The position numbers and the translations under genes were made by a program. Source: Arthrinium phaeospermum (Eukaryota > Ascomycota > Sordariomycetes > Amphisphaeriales > Apiosporaceae). Taken from it: a DNA stretch of 64,000 bases. Shown piece after piece: positions 26,438 to 38,270 of this stretch. Numbering within the stretch: position 1 is the first letter of the stretch; every line of letters begins with the position of its first letter. A model generated the notes under the pieces. That model was not told where the DNA came from, did no database searches, and saw nothing but the letters and a program-made list of their open reading frames with translations. Where the stretch lies: the NCBI GenBank assembly GCA_006503535.1, contig QYRS01000002.1, positions 2,914,001-2,978,000 of the forward strand, read 5' to 3'.

Positions 26438-28528
26438 CTAGCTGTTCGCTCCACCGTTTGCTGGGTTGTTGCTGCCGTTGTCGGCAAGCTTTTCTCTCTG
26501 GAGCATGACCCTTTGGTTGCATATATCAATAAACATCTCGAACTTTTCAATCGTCTTGTCCTTGGTTCGAAGATCTTCTTGTAATTTCTCAATTGTCTTC
26601 TTGCTCTCTTCTCGGAGCTTTTTCAGTTCCTCCTTCGTGCTGGCGAGCTCACGTCTCAGATCAGAGCGGATTCGCTCTTCTGGGGTTGGCGCAGGCTTGC
26701 TGTAGATGGCTGGTCGCTCTTCGGCTATCCCTGCTTCAACCTTTTGAGGATTACGATTGATTGCCGCTCGCGCGTTGTAAATATCGCGGGGCAGCAAAGG
26801 AACGTGTGGGTTTTGCTGTTGCAGAATTTCCAGCGTCTGACTAACGCCAATGCCTGTTCAAGTTAGCACTCTGTGTACGATAACGTTGCATTATGGCTAC
26901 TCACCAGATTCTTTAAGCTGCTTGACCGCCGCAACCATCTTGCTGTCTAGCTTCCTTGCTGCAGGATGCAGCAATGGACTCTCACTGGGGCCATGGTTAT
27001 GCTGCAGATGTACCGCAGCTGGACGATAGCGGATGGTCCACTGAGTTCGCTGCTCAATGGCGAAAAATCCAAACTGACAGTTGCACTTGCGTGAAGAAGT
27101 CTTCCGTTTCCTCTGCTCGGGGCTCACGCGACTGGGAGGCTTCCCGGCACGGTCGCACACAAACAAAACCTTTTTCAACCCAGGTACAGTCTTCTTCGAC
27201 CTTCCTATGACCACAGCATATCCCACCGATGTGCAATATTCCAGCACATGGCGGTGAACTGCCTCAAGGCTAGCGTAACTCCCGCCCTCTGGCGGCGCCG
27301 ACATCATGCCTCCCATGGGTGTCCGAGGGACAAAGGGTGTACCTTCAATGAGCTTTGGTGACAAATGGCTGTCCCCCTCGCCTGACTCATCTTGACTGTC
27401 CATATCCATGTCATCGTCATTGTGCGAGTCCTGCTGCTGAACACTTGGTTCGGGCGGTGGCGGCGGTGGAGCCACAGACTGACTTCGCGGTTGCGGTGTC
27501 GACTGTGGTTGAAGTGCTGGAGGTGGTTGGTGTGCTTGTGGTGGTGGGATCGGCTGGTGAGTTTGATGGGTTTGTGGAGGCGGTTGTTGAGGCGCATGTT
27601 GATGAGTTTGAGGATGCGGCGGCTGGGAGTGCGGCGGAGGACGCGCTGGGTGAGCCTGCTGCTGGTGGCTTTGCTGGTGACTCTGTTGGTGAGTCTGCGC
27701 ATGACTTTGCGGGTGGCTCTGCGGATGACTCTGTGGGTGACTCTGCGGATGCGATGCAGGCAGGCCCTGACCATGAGACTGGGGGTGGACCTGTGGTAGA
27801 GGATGGTTATGTTGGCGAGGAGGCGTATGGGACATCAAGTTGGCGTCGTTCGGCTGGTGAACCTGCTGCGGCTGTTGTTGTTGTTGTTGAACCGGTTGTT
27901 GCTGCGGGAGTGGCTGAACCTGCTGTGGTACAGGGTGGCCCTGGTGTGTTTGATGGCTCGGATGGCCCTGGTGGTTCTGATGGTTCGGGTGTGCCTGGTG
28001 AGCCTGGTGTGTTTGGTGGTTCTGATGCCCCTGGTGGGATTGCTGCTGCAGCGGCTGGACCGGCTGGACTGGTTGAGGGACCGGCTGCTGGACATGTTGC
28101 TGAACCTGCTGTGGCATGGGCTGGTTCATGGCCTGCTGGAGATACGCCATCTGCCCCGACTGCTGTTGCATCTGCCGCTGCGGACCAGCGCGTTGGCGGC
28201 CGGCGGCCACGGCGGACGCGCCATGTGCCTGGGTCGGAGTGTTCCTCGAGGTGCCATTGGGGACGTTCTGGACGCCGTTGACCCCCGGGACGGGCGACGG
28301 CGTGGTGCTCGTAAAGAGGTTATGGGGATAATGGGTCTGAGGCGGCTGATGGGGCGTATACTGCTGAGCTGGGTAGGACGACTGGTGTTGTTGCGGTGTC
28401 GGGGAGGGTTTGGGCGGCGTGGCGGAATGTTGTTGTGAGGATGAGGTGTATGTCCGTCTCAACCCGTTGACCTGGGGGAAGGCAAGGCCTGGATGGGAAT
28501 GTGGATTGTGGTCATTTGCGGTAGACAT
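26438..28528 (-). CDS. FAR1-type DNA-binding domain protein with His/Gln/Pro-rich N-terminal half
   Basis: Two exons, 28528-26905 and 26853-26438, joined across a 51-nt intron (donor GTGAGT, branch CTAAC), give 679 aa. The first 400 residues are low complexity, dominated by Gln, His and Pro, with an imperfect HPQS/HQQS repeat (DNA about 27660-27800). Residues about 410-515 resemble the FAR1 domain, a WRKY/GCM-like zinc fold known from MULE transposases and their domesticated descendants: a VLFVCDRAG cysteine, the CNCQFGF pair and an HNH pair fit its ligands. A strongly charged coiled coil at about 600-665 (EELKKLREESKKTIEKL) ends the protein and could mediate dimerisation. No DDE transposase core is present, so it looks like a host regulator rather than an active element. 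The start at 28528 (MSTANDHN) is chosen over an in-frame ATG at 28684, whose extra residues look non-coding. Confidence 0.82.
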
Positions 28529-30531
28529 GCCTACTACAACACAAAGGAGAAGATAAGGAAAAATGATATGACGAACAAGGCGAGATACAAAAACGCCAAA
28601 GCTGGGATAAACAACCCTGGCTGCACCGACGAAAGGAAAGGTAAGGTAGGGAGGCGTGACTATAAAATCCACGATCTTCAACACTGGGGCCCGGGTGTGT
28701 CTGTACTGACCAGAATACTCAGAGGAGGGTGAGGGAAGGACGGGGGGAGGGGAAAGGAAGGGGGGGGGTGCCAGATGGTGGAAACTGCTGCTGGATAGGT
28801 GGCAGGTGTGCGTGGGATCGGGCCCGGAGAGAAAGTGAAAAATAAGCAGGGGCCTGCCCGTCGGGTACTTGTATGCTCCATACTGCCACTGCGCTGACGG
28901 CAGGTACTGCCTTAGCTGGCCCCGGTTTCAGCCAGAGCTAGCCTCAACCGGGCTAGACCCTGGGCTGCATTACGGAGCTCTCAGGCCTTTATGCACACCC
29001 TGCTTGCCTGTACGGCTCCTGTCGCAGACACCCCTTTGGGGTATGTAGGCAGTAGGTTAGCTGTTAGGTGCTAGTAGGCTGATCGATGGAGTGCTCCTCG
29101 ATCTTAATACATAGATCTTTGCTCGGGCCCTTGGGGAATAAGTCGTAGTATAAATAAGTGAATAAATGTACATGTATATCGCCGCGCCTTTCCTATACTC
29201 CAAGACACATGGCAACTACCACTATAGAACCAGTGAGTTGTGAAAAGGCTGGCACCTGCCACTTCGGCTTCCAGAGATGTGCTGCTGCAGCCACCTTTTC
29301 TTCGCTGTCACCTCGGATTCCCTCCCCGGATTGCTTGCAGCCAAATTGACCAGGGAGGGTTGCTTCCATGAGGCGGTAGCGGGACCAATCAACGGCCATC
29401 GGGAAGAAATTGACAAAGAAATTTGACAGACTGGCTGCAGGTGAAGAAAGCGCAATGATGGCTCGCTATCCGGGGGTCCAGGCCTGCCGGCCTTCGTCAT
29501 CAATGTCCAACGTATGCATGTAGGCCTACCCATCTGCCTCGACCCGTGAGGAAATACCACAAGCCCTCTAGTAGTAGATGCAGATACCTAACCCGCATGT
29601 ACCCAATGTGAAGGCAGGCGTGTAGATCAAGTAGGAGTTTTATGGCTAGAAAGGGATTGGTCTGGTTTTCTTCTTGTTGTGCTCCTTCTCCTGCAACTAC
29701 GACTACGGTGCGTGCTCTGTGACAGGTCACCACAGCATAGGTTGACAATCAAATTGAATCAAGTTCGTCTGAAAGGTGGGTGTGACGAAGTAAGGCGCAA
29801 CACTGACTCTTCGAGATCTGGCCGGGCCATATCCCCTACCTTATTCATTGCTTCTCATTAGTCTAGTCCTTTCTGCATCGAACATTTTCAGGACCGTCCG
29901 TCATTGTCAGGCCGTAATCGGATACATCACACAGCACACCAATCGAGCCGCTGGTCTACACCGGGCATTGTGTCCACTGTCCGCCCGCACCTCGAGACGG
30001 CCTGCATACATTGAGAAGACTACAGCACTACGGCTGCAGGTCAGGCCTCGCTGGCTTCACAGCACTGCCATTTGCGTACCGGCGTCTGAGGTGGCCATCC
30101 ATGAGGCTTTGCCTTCGCAAGGTACCTTCTGCGGAATAACACACGCCTCACTCTCTTTGCGTCCCTCACCGTCCAACATCGTCATCCAACATACCCAAGA
30201 GTACCGATATAGTCACCTCACCCTCTGCGGACAAGATTGCAGCAGCCCAGCCAAGAACAAGATCTGCCTGGCTCTCGCTTGATTGTTTGGCATTACAGCA
30301 TTGGGCTGAACCAACCTAGCTGCAAGGGTACGTTTGCTGCTACCATCTGCTAGTGAATGGTCAACGTAGAGGTTCCGTACAGGTCGGACGGGACGAACGA
30401 AAGAGCTCTGGGCATCACCAATCGAGACGTGGCTAGTCACACCTGTCTTTCTTTGGGCCAGCGCGCTCTGTCCGGCAGATACTAGGCGCCTGTATATTGG
30501 CTGTTGCCGACCGAAAAGAAAAGCCGCCGCC
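28529..30531. other. 2-kb gene-poor divergent intergenic region
   Basis: The FAR1 gene reads left and the hypothetical gene at 30532 reads right, so both promoters lie here. There is a G9 run near 28762-28770 in a purine-rich stretch, GC-rich spacer DNA and several unrecognisable short frames (29848-30282 plus, 29222-29560 minus). I see no convincing gene. Confidence 0.45.
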
Positions 30532-31564
30532 ATGGTTCGTCATGCCTTACCCAACCTGGAGCGCCGCAAACCCGCAACCCGCGCGGAGTACGCGGACTGG
30601 TGTAAGATACTAGAGCGCGGCCAAAGAGCGATCTCGAGATTGATTAGGGATCCGGATCCCAACGCTCTGGAAACAGAGCTCGCCAGGATGGCAAACTCAG
30701 AGCCGCAAAAACCACCCCACCTCCGGCCCCGCAACATGCAAGCGGAGAGTGCGTTCGGAGCCGCCGCTACGCTCCTCCCGAATTTCTTACAACAACCGGC
30801 CCCGTCCGCATCCTTAGCACCTCAGGGTTCCGCCAGAAACCTGTTCATGAAGTTGCCCTTCGAGGTGCGGAACATGATCTACGACCACTGTGTCTTCTAT
30901 CCTTCCTCCAAAGAGCTCTACCACGTATACTACTCCCGAAGGAATCCCCAGACGCAGCGATTCACACCTACTATATACCTCCTCAGCAAACAGATCACAC
31001 AAGAGGCGCTCCTCGCACTACGTAGACGGGTTCTTGTGATTGACCGCGTCCCCCCGTGGCCGATGGGTCGCTCGAGTCCCCTTGAAATCTGCAACTTCAT
31101 TAGCAGAGACACTCTGCTGAAAGTAAGGTACCTCGAGCTGCGAGTGGCCTTTGGAGAGGGCGACTCTGGCAATGGGGACGTATGGCTGAAAGTAGTAAAT
31201 GACCTCTTGCGCGCGCTTTCAAGTCGCAACTCAATTATACATTTCAAGGTGCTCGTCAAGGTCCATGGTCTACAAGTCCCGTATGTGTGGTCCGCTGAGC
31301 TCAGACATTACGAAAAAATGAAGCAACAGGTACGCTTCGAACACAACAAATCCTCCCCTGAGCCACTGCAGTTGACTGACAACGCAATCCTTGCTCAATA
31401 CAGTTCAATGCCTGGGAGCATCAATATAGTCGCAGGCCATGTATGCCCCAGTACGAACATTGGGTTATCGATGAACCGTATGGCTACAGAACGGGCCACA
31501 GGAGTAAGTCGCTGCGAGGCCAGGGGTCCAGATGTTTGCTAACTATGGTAATAAGATCCCCTGA
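30532..31564 (+). CDS. Hypothetical protein with F-box/2EXR-like motif
   Basis: A long first exon 30532-31503 and a tiny second exon 31556-31564 are proposed, joined across a 52-nt intron with donor GTAAGT and branch CTAAC, giving 326 aa ending in GIP. Without splicing the frame closes at 31542 (336 aa); either end is possible. The start sits in a good context (gccgccgccATGg). Near residues 105-125 the stretch FMKLPFEVRNMIYDHC matches the LPxEVRxxIY pattern of fungal F-box-like and 2EXR proteins, a large, fast-evolving family of Pezizomycotina. No leucine-rich repeats are visible after it. A role as substrate adaptor is only a family-based guess. Neighbouring non-coding regions are long, as expected for an accessory gene. 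Confidence 0.7.
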
Positions 31565-32135
31565 TAAGACGCCGCCCAGACCCCTTGCTTTGGTCTGGCA
31601 GTATTACGGAGTGCCTCTAATCTTGGTACACCGCTCCGACGAAACAAGCAGGGCCGCTCTGAGTCGAGTTCATACCTTGGTCGACGATAATGAATTACGA
31701 ATACAGCGAAAATAGCACTCAAGAATGATGATGATACCGCAGAGATGTTGCTTGGTGCCTCTTGGCAATTAGAGGGATTGCAGCGTGTTTACACAATAAC
31801 CACCTCGAGGCATGCTAACTCGAGTAATATTAGCCCAAGTGTAGGATTAGGGAGCGTGGCAAGGGACAATACAAGCGAAGTGATTTCACTACTTGTGGAT
31901 GCAAGTGGACTGAATTTATCCGCGGTATCTGCTATTGAGGCACGATAGCTAAACAGTGTACAGCCACAAACATAATGCACAACCAACTACCAATCTTTGT
32001 GCGTGCTCAGCAAACTTCTGTAGACCGAAATGACCTGGAGATCTATGCCCAATTGTCCCATCCTGATGGGACACGCCTTTGCTTTTGCTTTCTTGATTCC
32101 ATATTGTACACGGCTCTCACCCAGCGGCCGACATC
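31565..32135. other. Convergent intergenic
   Basis: The gap lies between the 3' end of the F-box-like gene and the 3' end of the SNF2-family gene. Only short frames under 70 residues, none recognisable. Nothing seen beyond presumed 3' UTRs. Confidence 0.45.
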
Positions 32136-35100
32136 TCAAGCAAGTAGTTTGGAGATGTCAGCCACGCGCGTCTCCTTTGCCTTTCTTTTCTTCGACTTCT
32201 CCTGGAACGCCTCACTGACAAGACGCCGCTTCTCAGTCTGGATATTCAGGACACGCTCTTCGATGGTCCCCTCGACGACGAGACGCCACACGGTCGTCTT
32301 ACGAGTTTGGCCTAAGCGGTGAACTCGGTCCACGGCTTGGTCCTCAATAGCAGGCGCCCACCCTATATCAATTGTTGTCAGTAACCTGATTCCCCACGCT
32401 GTTCACGGGAGATAAAATAGACTTACAGCTATCCGCCAAAATCACTGTGTCGGCAGCGACCAGGTTCAAGCCGACGCTACAAACTTGCAAGCTTGCCAGT
32501 AGAATGCGGGTATCCGGGTCAGTGTTCAGCGACTCGATGGATGCGTCTCGTACTTTCTTCGGCATGCTACCATCGATTCGGGTGTACGCAATGTTTTCAT
32601 CCTTGAGACGCTGCTGGATGATGTTTAGGTACGATGTCCATTGCGAGAACACCACGACCTTGGACCCCTCAGTTTTCAGAGTGGCTTGCAAAATATCTAC
32701 CAAAGCCTCTGTTTTCGAGCTCTTCGAAGCATCGTTGGAATCTATGCCGGCCTCTTCTCCTTGTTCGGGCGCTGGCTCCACGAGGGATTCCTCGTGTAGA
32801 TCAGCGCGGCACATTGGGCACTTTCCCTGCATCTGAATCGCTTTGGCAATGCAAGGTCTGCCGAAGACGTGCTTGCATGCCGTGACGACGGGTTCATGCA
32901 AGCCGATTTCCTCGTAGCAGATGGCACACTCTTCCTGACTCTCGATCATGAATTGGAGTGCCTGTTGGAGAATGGCAACGTTCTTCGGATCCAGAGCGAT
33001 GACTTTCTGATCTTCAAAGAAAGACAACAGATCCTGCACACGTTCCTTGCAGAGCATCCAATGGTTGCAGATCTGTCGCAGCCTAAGCAGGCGTTCAAGG
33101 ATGCTGGAATACCGACCCTGCTGGTTTTGGGTAGCGCTCGCTTGGTATCTCTCCAATTCGCCGCGAGCCTCCGCAAGCACGGCGTCGTATTTTGGCTGTT
33201 CAGTCTTGCTGAATGCAATACGATGGACGTATTCTGTCTTTGAAGGCAGCTTGAGGTCAACAAACTTCATGTCCTTCCTTCTCCGGAGACAAATATCGTT
33301 CATCAGATGAGCCAGGATCTTGACAGCTTTGGACCTGTCAGGGTCGCTGCCATGCAGCTGCCGAATTGGACGTGCAATCACCTGGCCGAAAACTCCTTCA
33401 TCCTCAAGTCCGCCTGTGAGCTTAAGAAACTGGAGGAGAGACAGAAAGTCTTTGACGCCGTTGATAATTGGAGTGCCTGTCAACAGCCAGCGGGATGTCG
33501 CCTGCAACTTATGTGCCGCATGAGCTGTCTGTGACGACGGGTTTCGGATGTTGTGCCCTTCGTCCAGCACGACGCGACGCCACTTCAAAGAGAATAATCG
33601 GGCTGCGCCATTCTTCACTTTGCTTTCCGAGAGCAGCTTGCCATATGTTGTGATGACGATATCTGAATTCTTCAGGTCCGCGCTCGAGACCTGTTTAGAC
33701 GAGTGGTACAACAATACGCGAGGCTGGTGTGTTTCTTTAACGTGGAACTTGATCTGTTGTTCCCAGTTGTCTATTTGTGACCAAAGCGATTAGCATCACC
33801 TACTCAAAGGGGATTTTGGGTACTTATGCAACAGTAAAAGAGGAAGAAAAAAGAGAAAAGGGCTGATTATGCGCCCCCAAGGAACTTGTGTGCCAATTAC
33901 CCCCTGCGTTGGGCCGAGAAGGGGTCAGGCTCTGGATACCAACTTACTGAGGACAGTCCTTTAACAAACTTAGGTCAGCAACGAAAAGAGGAACTTGGAT
34001 TTAGGGGGCAGATACACTTACACGGGTGCAACTATTAGAGTCGGTCCATCCTGGAGTCCCTGAGACAGGATTAAGCTGATTATCTGCAATGTTTTCCCAA
34101 GGCCCATATCGTCGGCAAGTATACCCCCCTTGAGGAGCTGTGGCGGAGAATTTGTCACAAACGACGTAGCCAGATTCTGGAAAGAGTTGCTGTTCGAGCA
34201 GCGCTTCCAGAGCTGAACAACATCCGTAGACTTCACAGCAGGGAGCTGTGGGTTCTCCTTGGTGATCATCCATGAAAGACCCTGTAGCACGAGTCAGTAT
34301 GTCTCATCACGATCCAGAATATGAGTTTGCATACTTGAAGTTGGTAGGGCAAGAGAGTCGACTTCAGGGGTTCTGGCTGCTCTGCCATTGGCATCTTCTC
34401 CAGCACCTCTTCGCCTGAAGCCAGTACGTTGAGCTGGTCCGTTCTCTGTGTCTCGAAAGCTTCACTGCTGGCGACGAGACCCTCGAGCGTCGCACCCTGC
34501 TCCTCGCGTTGGATGGCTTCTTGGCCCAGACCGACGCTGGAGGAGCCGCTCTTCAGGCCCGTTGACTTGCGAATGGCCTCTGCCTCCTTCCTAGTGGCCT
34601 TCAACTGGGTGGCCTTCAAAAGTTTGTCGGCCTTGAGGTTCTCCTCGAGCCGGGTGCGGCCTACGGGGTCGCTGGTACCATAGAAGTAGATTCTGACGGG
34701 GCAGTCGAAGTAGCCTTTCTCTCCTATGAGAACTGCTTCCAGAACAAGATCCCCCCTATCCACGTAAGGAGCGAGTTTCGAGACCACGGTTCTAGGGAGG
34801 TGGCCTATCTGGTTTCCCATCACGTTATCGACTCTGATGGCGTTGCGGTCATACTGATTGTGAGCTTCGCGCCGGAGCACGACCAGCTCATGCGGAGTAG
34901 CAACCCCATTGTAATATCGAACACCGACAATTTTGTTCTCCAAGGAACCGTAGAGTTCCAGGGACGACTGGGGGTCATCCTGGGTCAGGTCAATGGGGTC
35001 TTCTTCTTCCCCGTAGACCGACTGTGAGGCGGCTGGCGGCTGCGACGATGCATTGGCGGGAAGCGAGCTTCTCTGGCCGTTGCTCTGACTTGAGCTCAGA

Positions 35101-35162
35101 CGGGGGTTCTTTGCTGGAGGCGGCTGGGTCCCGGCATCGTGAGGCCGCTTGCTTCGAACCAT
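32136..35162 (-). CDS. HIRAN-SNF2-RING ATPase, HLTF/Rad5-like
   Basis: This protein has the architecture of the HLTF/Rad5 family: DNA translocase plus RING ubiquitin ligase acting in post-replication repair and fork remodelling in the nucleus. Five exons are proposed, 35162-34335, 34281-34022, 33958-33948, 33770-32427 and 32362-32136, giving 889 aa. The HIRAN domain lies at about residues 75-190 ([14 protein letters not shown] to VRIYFYG). ATPase motifs are [13 protein letters not shown] (I), [10 protein letters not shown] (II) and LTGTPI (III). The C3HC4 RING (CAIC, CKH, CPMC) is inserted at about 646-690, inside the helicase. The helicase C-lobe follows, with [11 protein letters not shown] and HRLGQTRK. 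The third exon is only 11 nt; it restores APVTVLNNWEQQ, the conserved region after motif Ia. Fungi can carry both RAD5 and other HIRAN/SNF2/RING paralogues, so orthology is not fixed. Confidence 0.92.
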
Positions 35163-35889
35163 GCTGTCTTACTTGTAAGTTGTGACGCGCTACACGTAGT
35201 GGGCCCTGTTTAGCCGCGTCTGAATCGTACCAATTGCGGCACAGGACCTTGAATCAATTGTAGATGGAGGGATCCGTTCCGACGCCAAGGTCACAAAGAG
35301 TGGCCCAAACAAACGGAGATCAGGCAGATTTACGGATACTGTACACACCAAATATGCACAGAACGAATGGGGAAGGTCAAAAAGAAATCGAGTGCATAAG
35401 GTATCCTGCAGGCACGAATATGAGAAGGTTGATAGTTGCCTTCAATTGATCGATGTTTTGGTCCTGAGACACTAACGCGTACTGAAGACACGCGATCAGG
35501 TGACAGATACAGTGTACTTCCCAGACCGCCTACCGTGTTGGAACACCTCGGGCACTCAGGCAATTACGACTATATCCGATGTGTAAAGTCGTGCTTGCCT
35601 TTGTAGTGCAAGTTTCTCGACTCAGTCTCCTGCATGTAGCTGCCCCTCAGTAAGACGCAGGTACTTCCAAACCTGTAGGCAGCAAGTATGCAACGCGTTA
35701 CCTAGCACCAGCGAGATATAAGCCAGGCCACGACGTTGGATGACGAAGCATACTGAATAATAAATTGTAATAATAAATATATCACGCAGCGCGGTGTTCG
35801 TCTTTTAGTACTTACCAGTGAAAGAAGTATTCGCAGTCGTGTAAATCCCTCCCTCGTCATTGTCATCGCATTCCAGAGCCCAAGTAACA
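35163..35889. promoter_or_regulatory. Divergent intergenic region
   Basis: The HLTF-like gene (minus, start 35162) and the barrel-protein gene (plus, start 35890) diverge from this 727-bp gap, which should hold both promoters. AT-rich stretch 'taataaattgtaataataaatatatc' spans about 35756-35782. No gene seen. Confidence 0.45.
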
Positions 35890-36600
35890 ATGCCCGTAAC
35901 CGAACTAGCACACCTCCCCTTATTGCCCTCTTCCACCTCAACCTCAGGAGGAGTGCCGCAGGGTCCGACACCCGCCCTCCTGGCCACAGCGCGCGAGGTG
36001 TTGAACATCCAAGATGCCTGGTGCGCCGAGAACCTCCCCGGCGACTCCAAGAAGCCGCCCCAAGGCGTCGGCCTGTTCAGCCGGGTTGATGACCCCTCCA
36101 CGCTCCTCCTGACGGCCCATTGGGACAGCACCGCGCAGCACGGCGAGTGGATCCAGAGCCAGGCGAACCGGGACGTGCTCGAGAAGCTGACACCCCATCT
36201 GGACATGTCGCACGTGTCGCTCTTCCACGTGGACGGCCTCGAGGCCTTTACGGGGCCCGACACGAAAGCCGAGGGGGAGAAGGCCGTCCTGAGCGCCGCG
36301 TACGTCAGCGTGTCGAGGTTCGTGGTGGTGGCCGACCACAAGGCCAGCTTCAAAAGGGCCATAGCCGAGGTCGGCCACATCCGGCAGGACTTCGTGAGCC
36401 CCTTTGTGCACAGAGGCGGGTGGAGGATTGAGAAGCAGGAGGGCAGCGAGGACAAAGACGAGTATGTGCTAATCGGGGGTTGGGACAGCCTAGCGAAGCA
36501 TGCCGAGTTCGCCAAGAGCGAGGGCTACGCGGAATACGACAAGACTCTGAAAGCGGCGACGTTGGAGTGCAACACCGATTTCTACCAGAGAGCACTATGA
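35890..36600 (+). CDS. Dimeric alpha/beta-barrel-like hypothetical protein
   Basis: An uninterrupted frame of 236 aa starts at 35890 with MPVTELAHLPLL; an upstream in-frame ATG at 35860 would add ten residues, but the downstream start has a better context (aacaATGcc) and matches the usual beginning of this kind of fungal protein. Two similar halves can be seen: an N-terminal one with LFSRVDDPSTLLLTAHWDS and GEWIQSQANRDVLEKL, and a C-terminal one with YVLIGGWDSLAKHAEFAKSEGY. The pattern of a beta strand, W-D/S, and a helix with xHxxF/W is seen in antibiotic-biosynthesis-monooxygenase (ABM)-like dimeric barrels. No signal peptide or membrane segment. Substrate and function are unknown; the family assignment is by fold pattern only. 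Confidence 0.8.
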   Translation: MPVTELAHLPLLPSSTSTSGGVPQGPTPALLATAREVLNIQDAWCAENLPGDSKKPPQGVGLFSRVDDPSTLLLTAHWDSTAQHGEWIQSQANRDVLEKLTPHLDMSHVSLFHVDGLEAFTGPDTKAEGEKAVLSAAYVSVSRFVVVADHKASFKRAIAEVGHIRQDFVSPFVHRGGWRIEKQEGSEDKDEYVLIGGWDSLAKHAEFAKSEGYAEYDKTLKAATLECNTDFYQRAL

Positions 36601-36890
36601 GGAGCCGGGCTACCATTAAACGGCGAAGCAATGGATGGGCCCCTTTTATGTATATGCGGTGCTTTCGCAATATGTGTGTCCTATTCACAATTCTACCTAA
36701 AGCTTGTGTGTAACAGTCGTCAACTGAAGTGAACAACGCCCCCTCTCCTCTCTCTCGAAGTGAAACTATAGCCCATTCGTTTGCGGATGGCTCGATCTCT
36801 GTCCTGGACCAGCCTCTGTCTATCATAGATCAGTTCATCGCAACGTGGACATCCCCCCTATTGTAATTGTCCCACAAGACTCGATAAAAA

Positions 36891-38270
36891 TCAAGCATGT
36901 CGACGCACTGGCATATTTCTATAAGCCCTGGCCCTGCGTGCCTTCTTCGACTTGCAACCGCGCTTCCCCTGGACCGGAACGGCAGTGGTGGTCGGCGCCG
37001 ACGCGGCAACAGAGCTCAGAGTCTTGGTGATGGTGGCAGTACCGCTTGTTACAGTTTCGCTTGCGCCAACAACAACAGCCTTCTTCTGGCCGCTGCTCGC
37101 GCCACTTGGTACGTTGCCCGGCGGGGGAATGCTCGCCGTCAGCTTCGGGTCCGCGCTCTCCAGTTTCTTGCCTTTGTTGGGCGGGCCCTGGAAGTTGCCG
37201 CTGCTGCAGGCGCTCTCGATGGCCTGGCATTTGGCCTCCCAGACTTGGCAGTTCTTGCTGCCAGTAGGCGGTGCCGTCCCGTAGCACGTGTCAGTCTGCT
37301 TATTGCAAGCACCATGGGCTTTCCAGCAGCCCTCTTCAGTCGTGTAATCGGGCACCTCGACGCCGCACCAGTTGGCATTCGTCAGGAGGCAGGTGACCGG
37401 CACGGTCTGTGCTCCGGTGATCCAGGAGTTGTCTCCTGAGGGTACCTTGACTGGCGCAGCCGTCGATTGCGTGTTCCAAACTTTGGGTCCGGGAAGAGGG
37501 TAGGGGAACTTGGGTTGGTAGATGTTGAAGGAGACGCTGGGTTCGCCAGCCTTGACATGGCCTGGGATCGAGACGCTGTAGCCGGCCGGGACGTCCAACT
37601 TGCCCGAGCTGCTGCCCTTGATTGCAACCTGTGCACAGCCCACGTAGAACTGAGGGTCGTTCTTTTGAACGTCCTGGAGAGCGAGCAGTTCGGGGCGAAC
37701 GAGATAGTTGCCAGTGGGAACGTTGGTGGGGATCCGAACAGAGAGCAGTCCCTGGTTGTCTATCAACTTCTCGGTGCACCATTTTCCTGTTGTGCTGTCG
37801 TACCCTTCGTCCCAAATCTTGACCCAGCCAGAGCCAGCGACAGTCGAGGTCGCCATATCTCCGACCTGCTTGATGTAGACAGCACATGGTCCTTTGTGCG
37901 AAATGTCAATTGAGCCAGGCTCTTCCAGATTCGCATACTCTCGCCACTCAAAAGTGAGAGTGCTGCCAGCGCCGACCGGACAGGTATAATCGACGGCCTT
38001 TGCTCCATCGACACCTTTTAACTGGTATTAGCCACATTGGTCTGAAGGTTATGGACTATTTTTGATAAGGGACGTACCGCAAGCCATATCATTGCTGTCT
38101 AGGCCCTTGATTGGGTCTGTGGGGTGATTTTCGCTTAGGCTCATTCGGACACATGTCCCATCTCCCTGATCCTGGCCATCTACATACATTGTGGTGAAGA
38201 TGGTGTGTCCATTGGCTGTGGCTGCAAGGGTGCCAAGGAACCCAACGAGAAGAGAGTGTGAGTATTGCAT
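36891..38270 (-). CDS. Secreted AA9-type lytic polysaccharide monooxygenase with Cys-rich C-terminal region
   Basis: AA9 LPMOs (formerly GH61) are copper enzymes that oxidatively cleave cellulose and other glucans outside the cell. Two exons, 38270-38078 and 38014-36891 (63-nt intron), give 438 aa. A signal peptide of 21 residues ends in ATANG, so mature His22 (HTIFTTMYVDG) would be the first arm of the copper histidine brace. The second ligand is His104 in ISHKGP, and the axial Tyr lies in QFYVGCAQV. The catalytic domain ends near residue 255. It is followed by a cysteine-rich segment (CWKAHGACNKQ, CYGTAPPTG, CQVWEAKCQ), then a Ser/Thr/Pro/Ala-rich linker and a very basic tail (GCKSKKARRARAYR). 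No CBM1 is recognisable; the cysteine segment recalls additional modules seen on some AA9 proteins, but this is not certain. Confidence 0.9.

Noticed and set aside
27355..28281. 308-aa plus-strand frame rich in Val, Gly and Ala
   Set aside because: It is the antisense of the His/Gln/Pro repeat of the FAR1-domain gene; the repeat codons produce open frames in other phases.
28684..28684. Upstream in-frame ATG for the FAR1-domain gene
   Set aside because: It would add about 52 hydrophobic residues unlike the rest; the ATG at 28528 starts a sequence with the composition of the protein.
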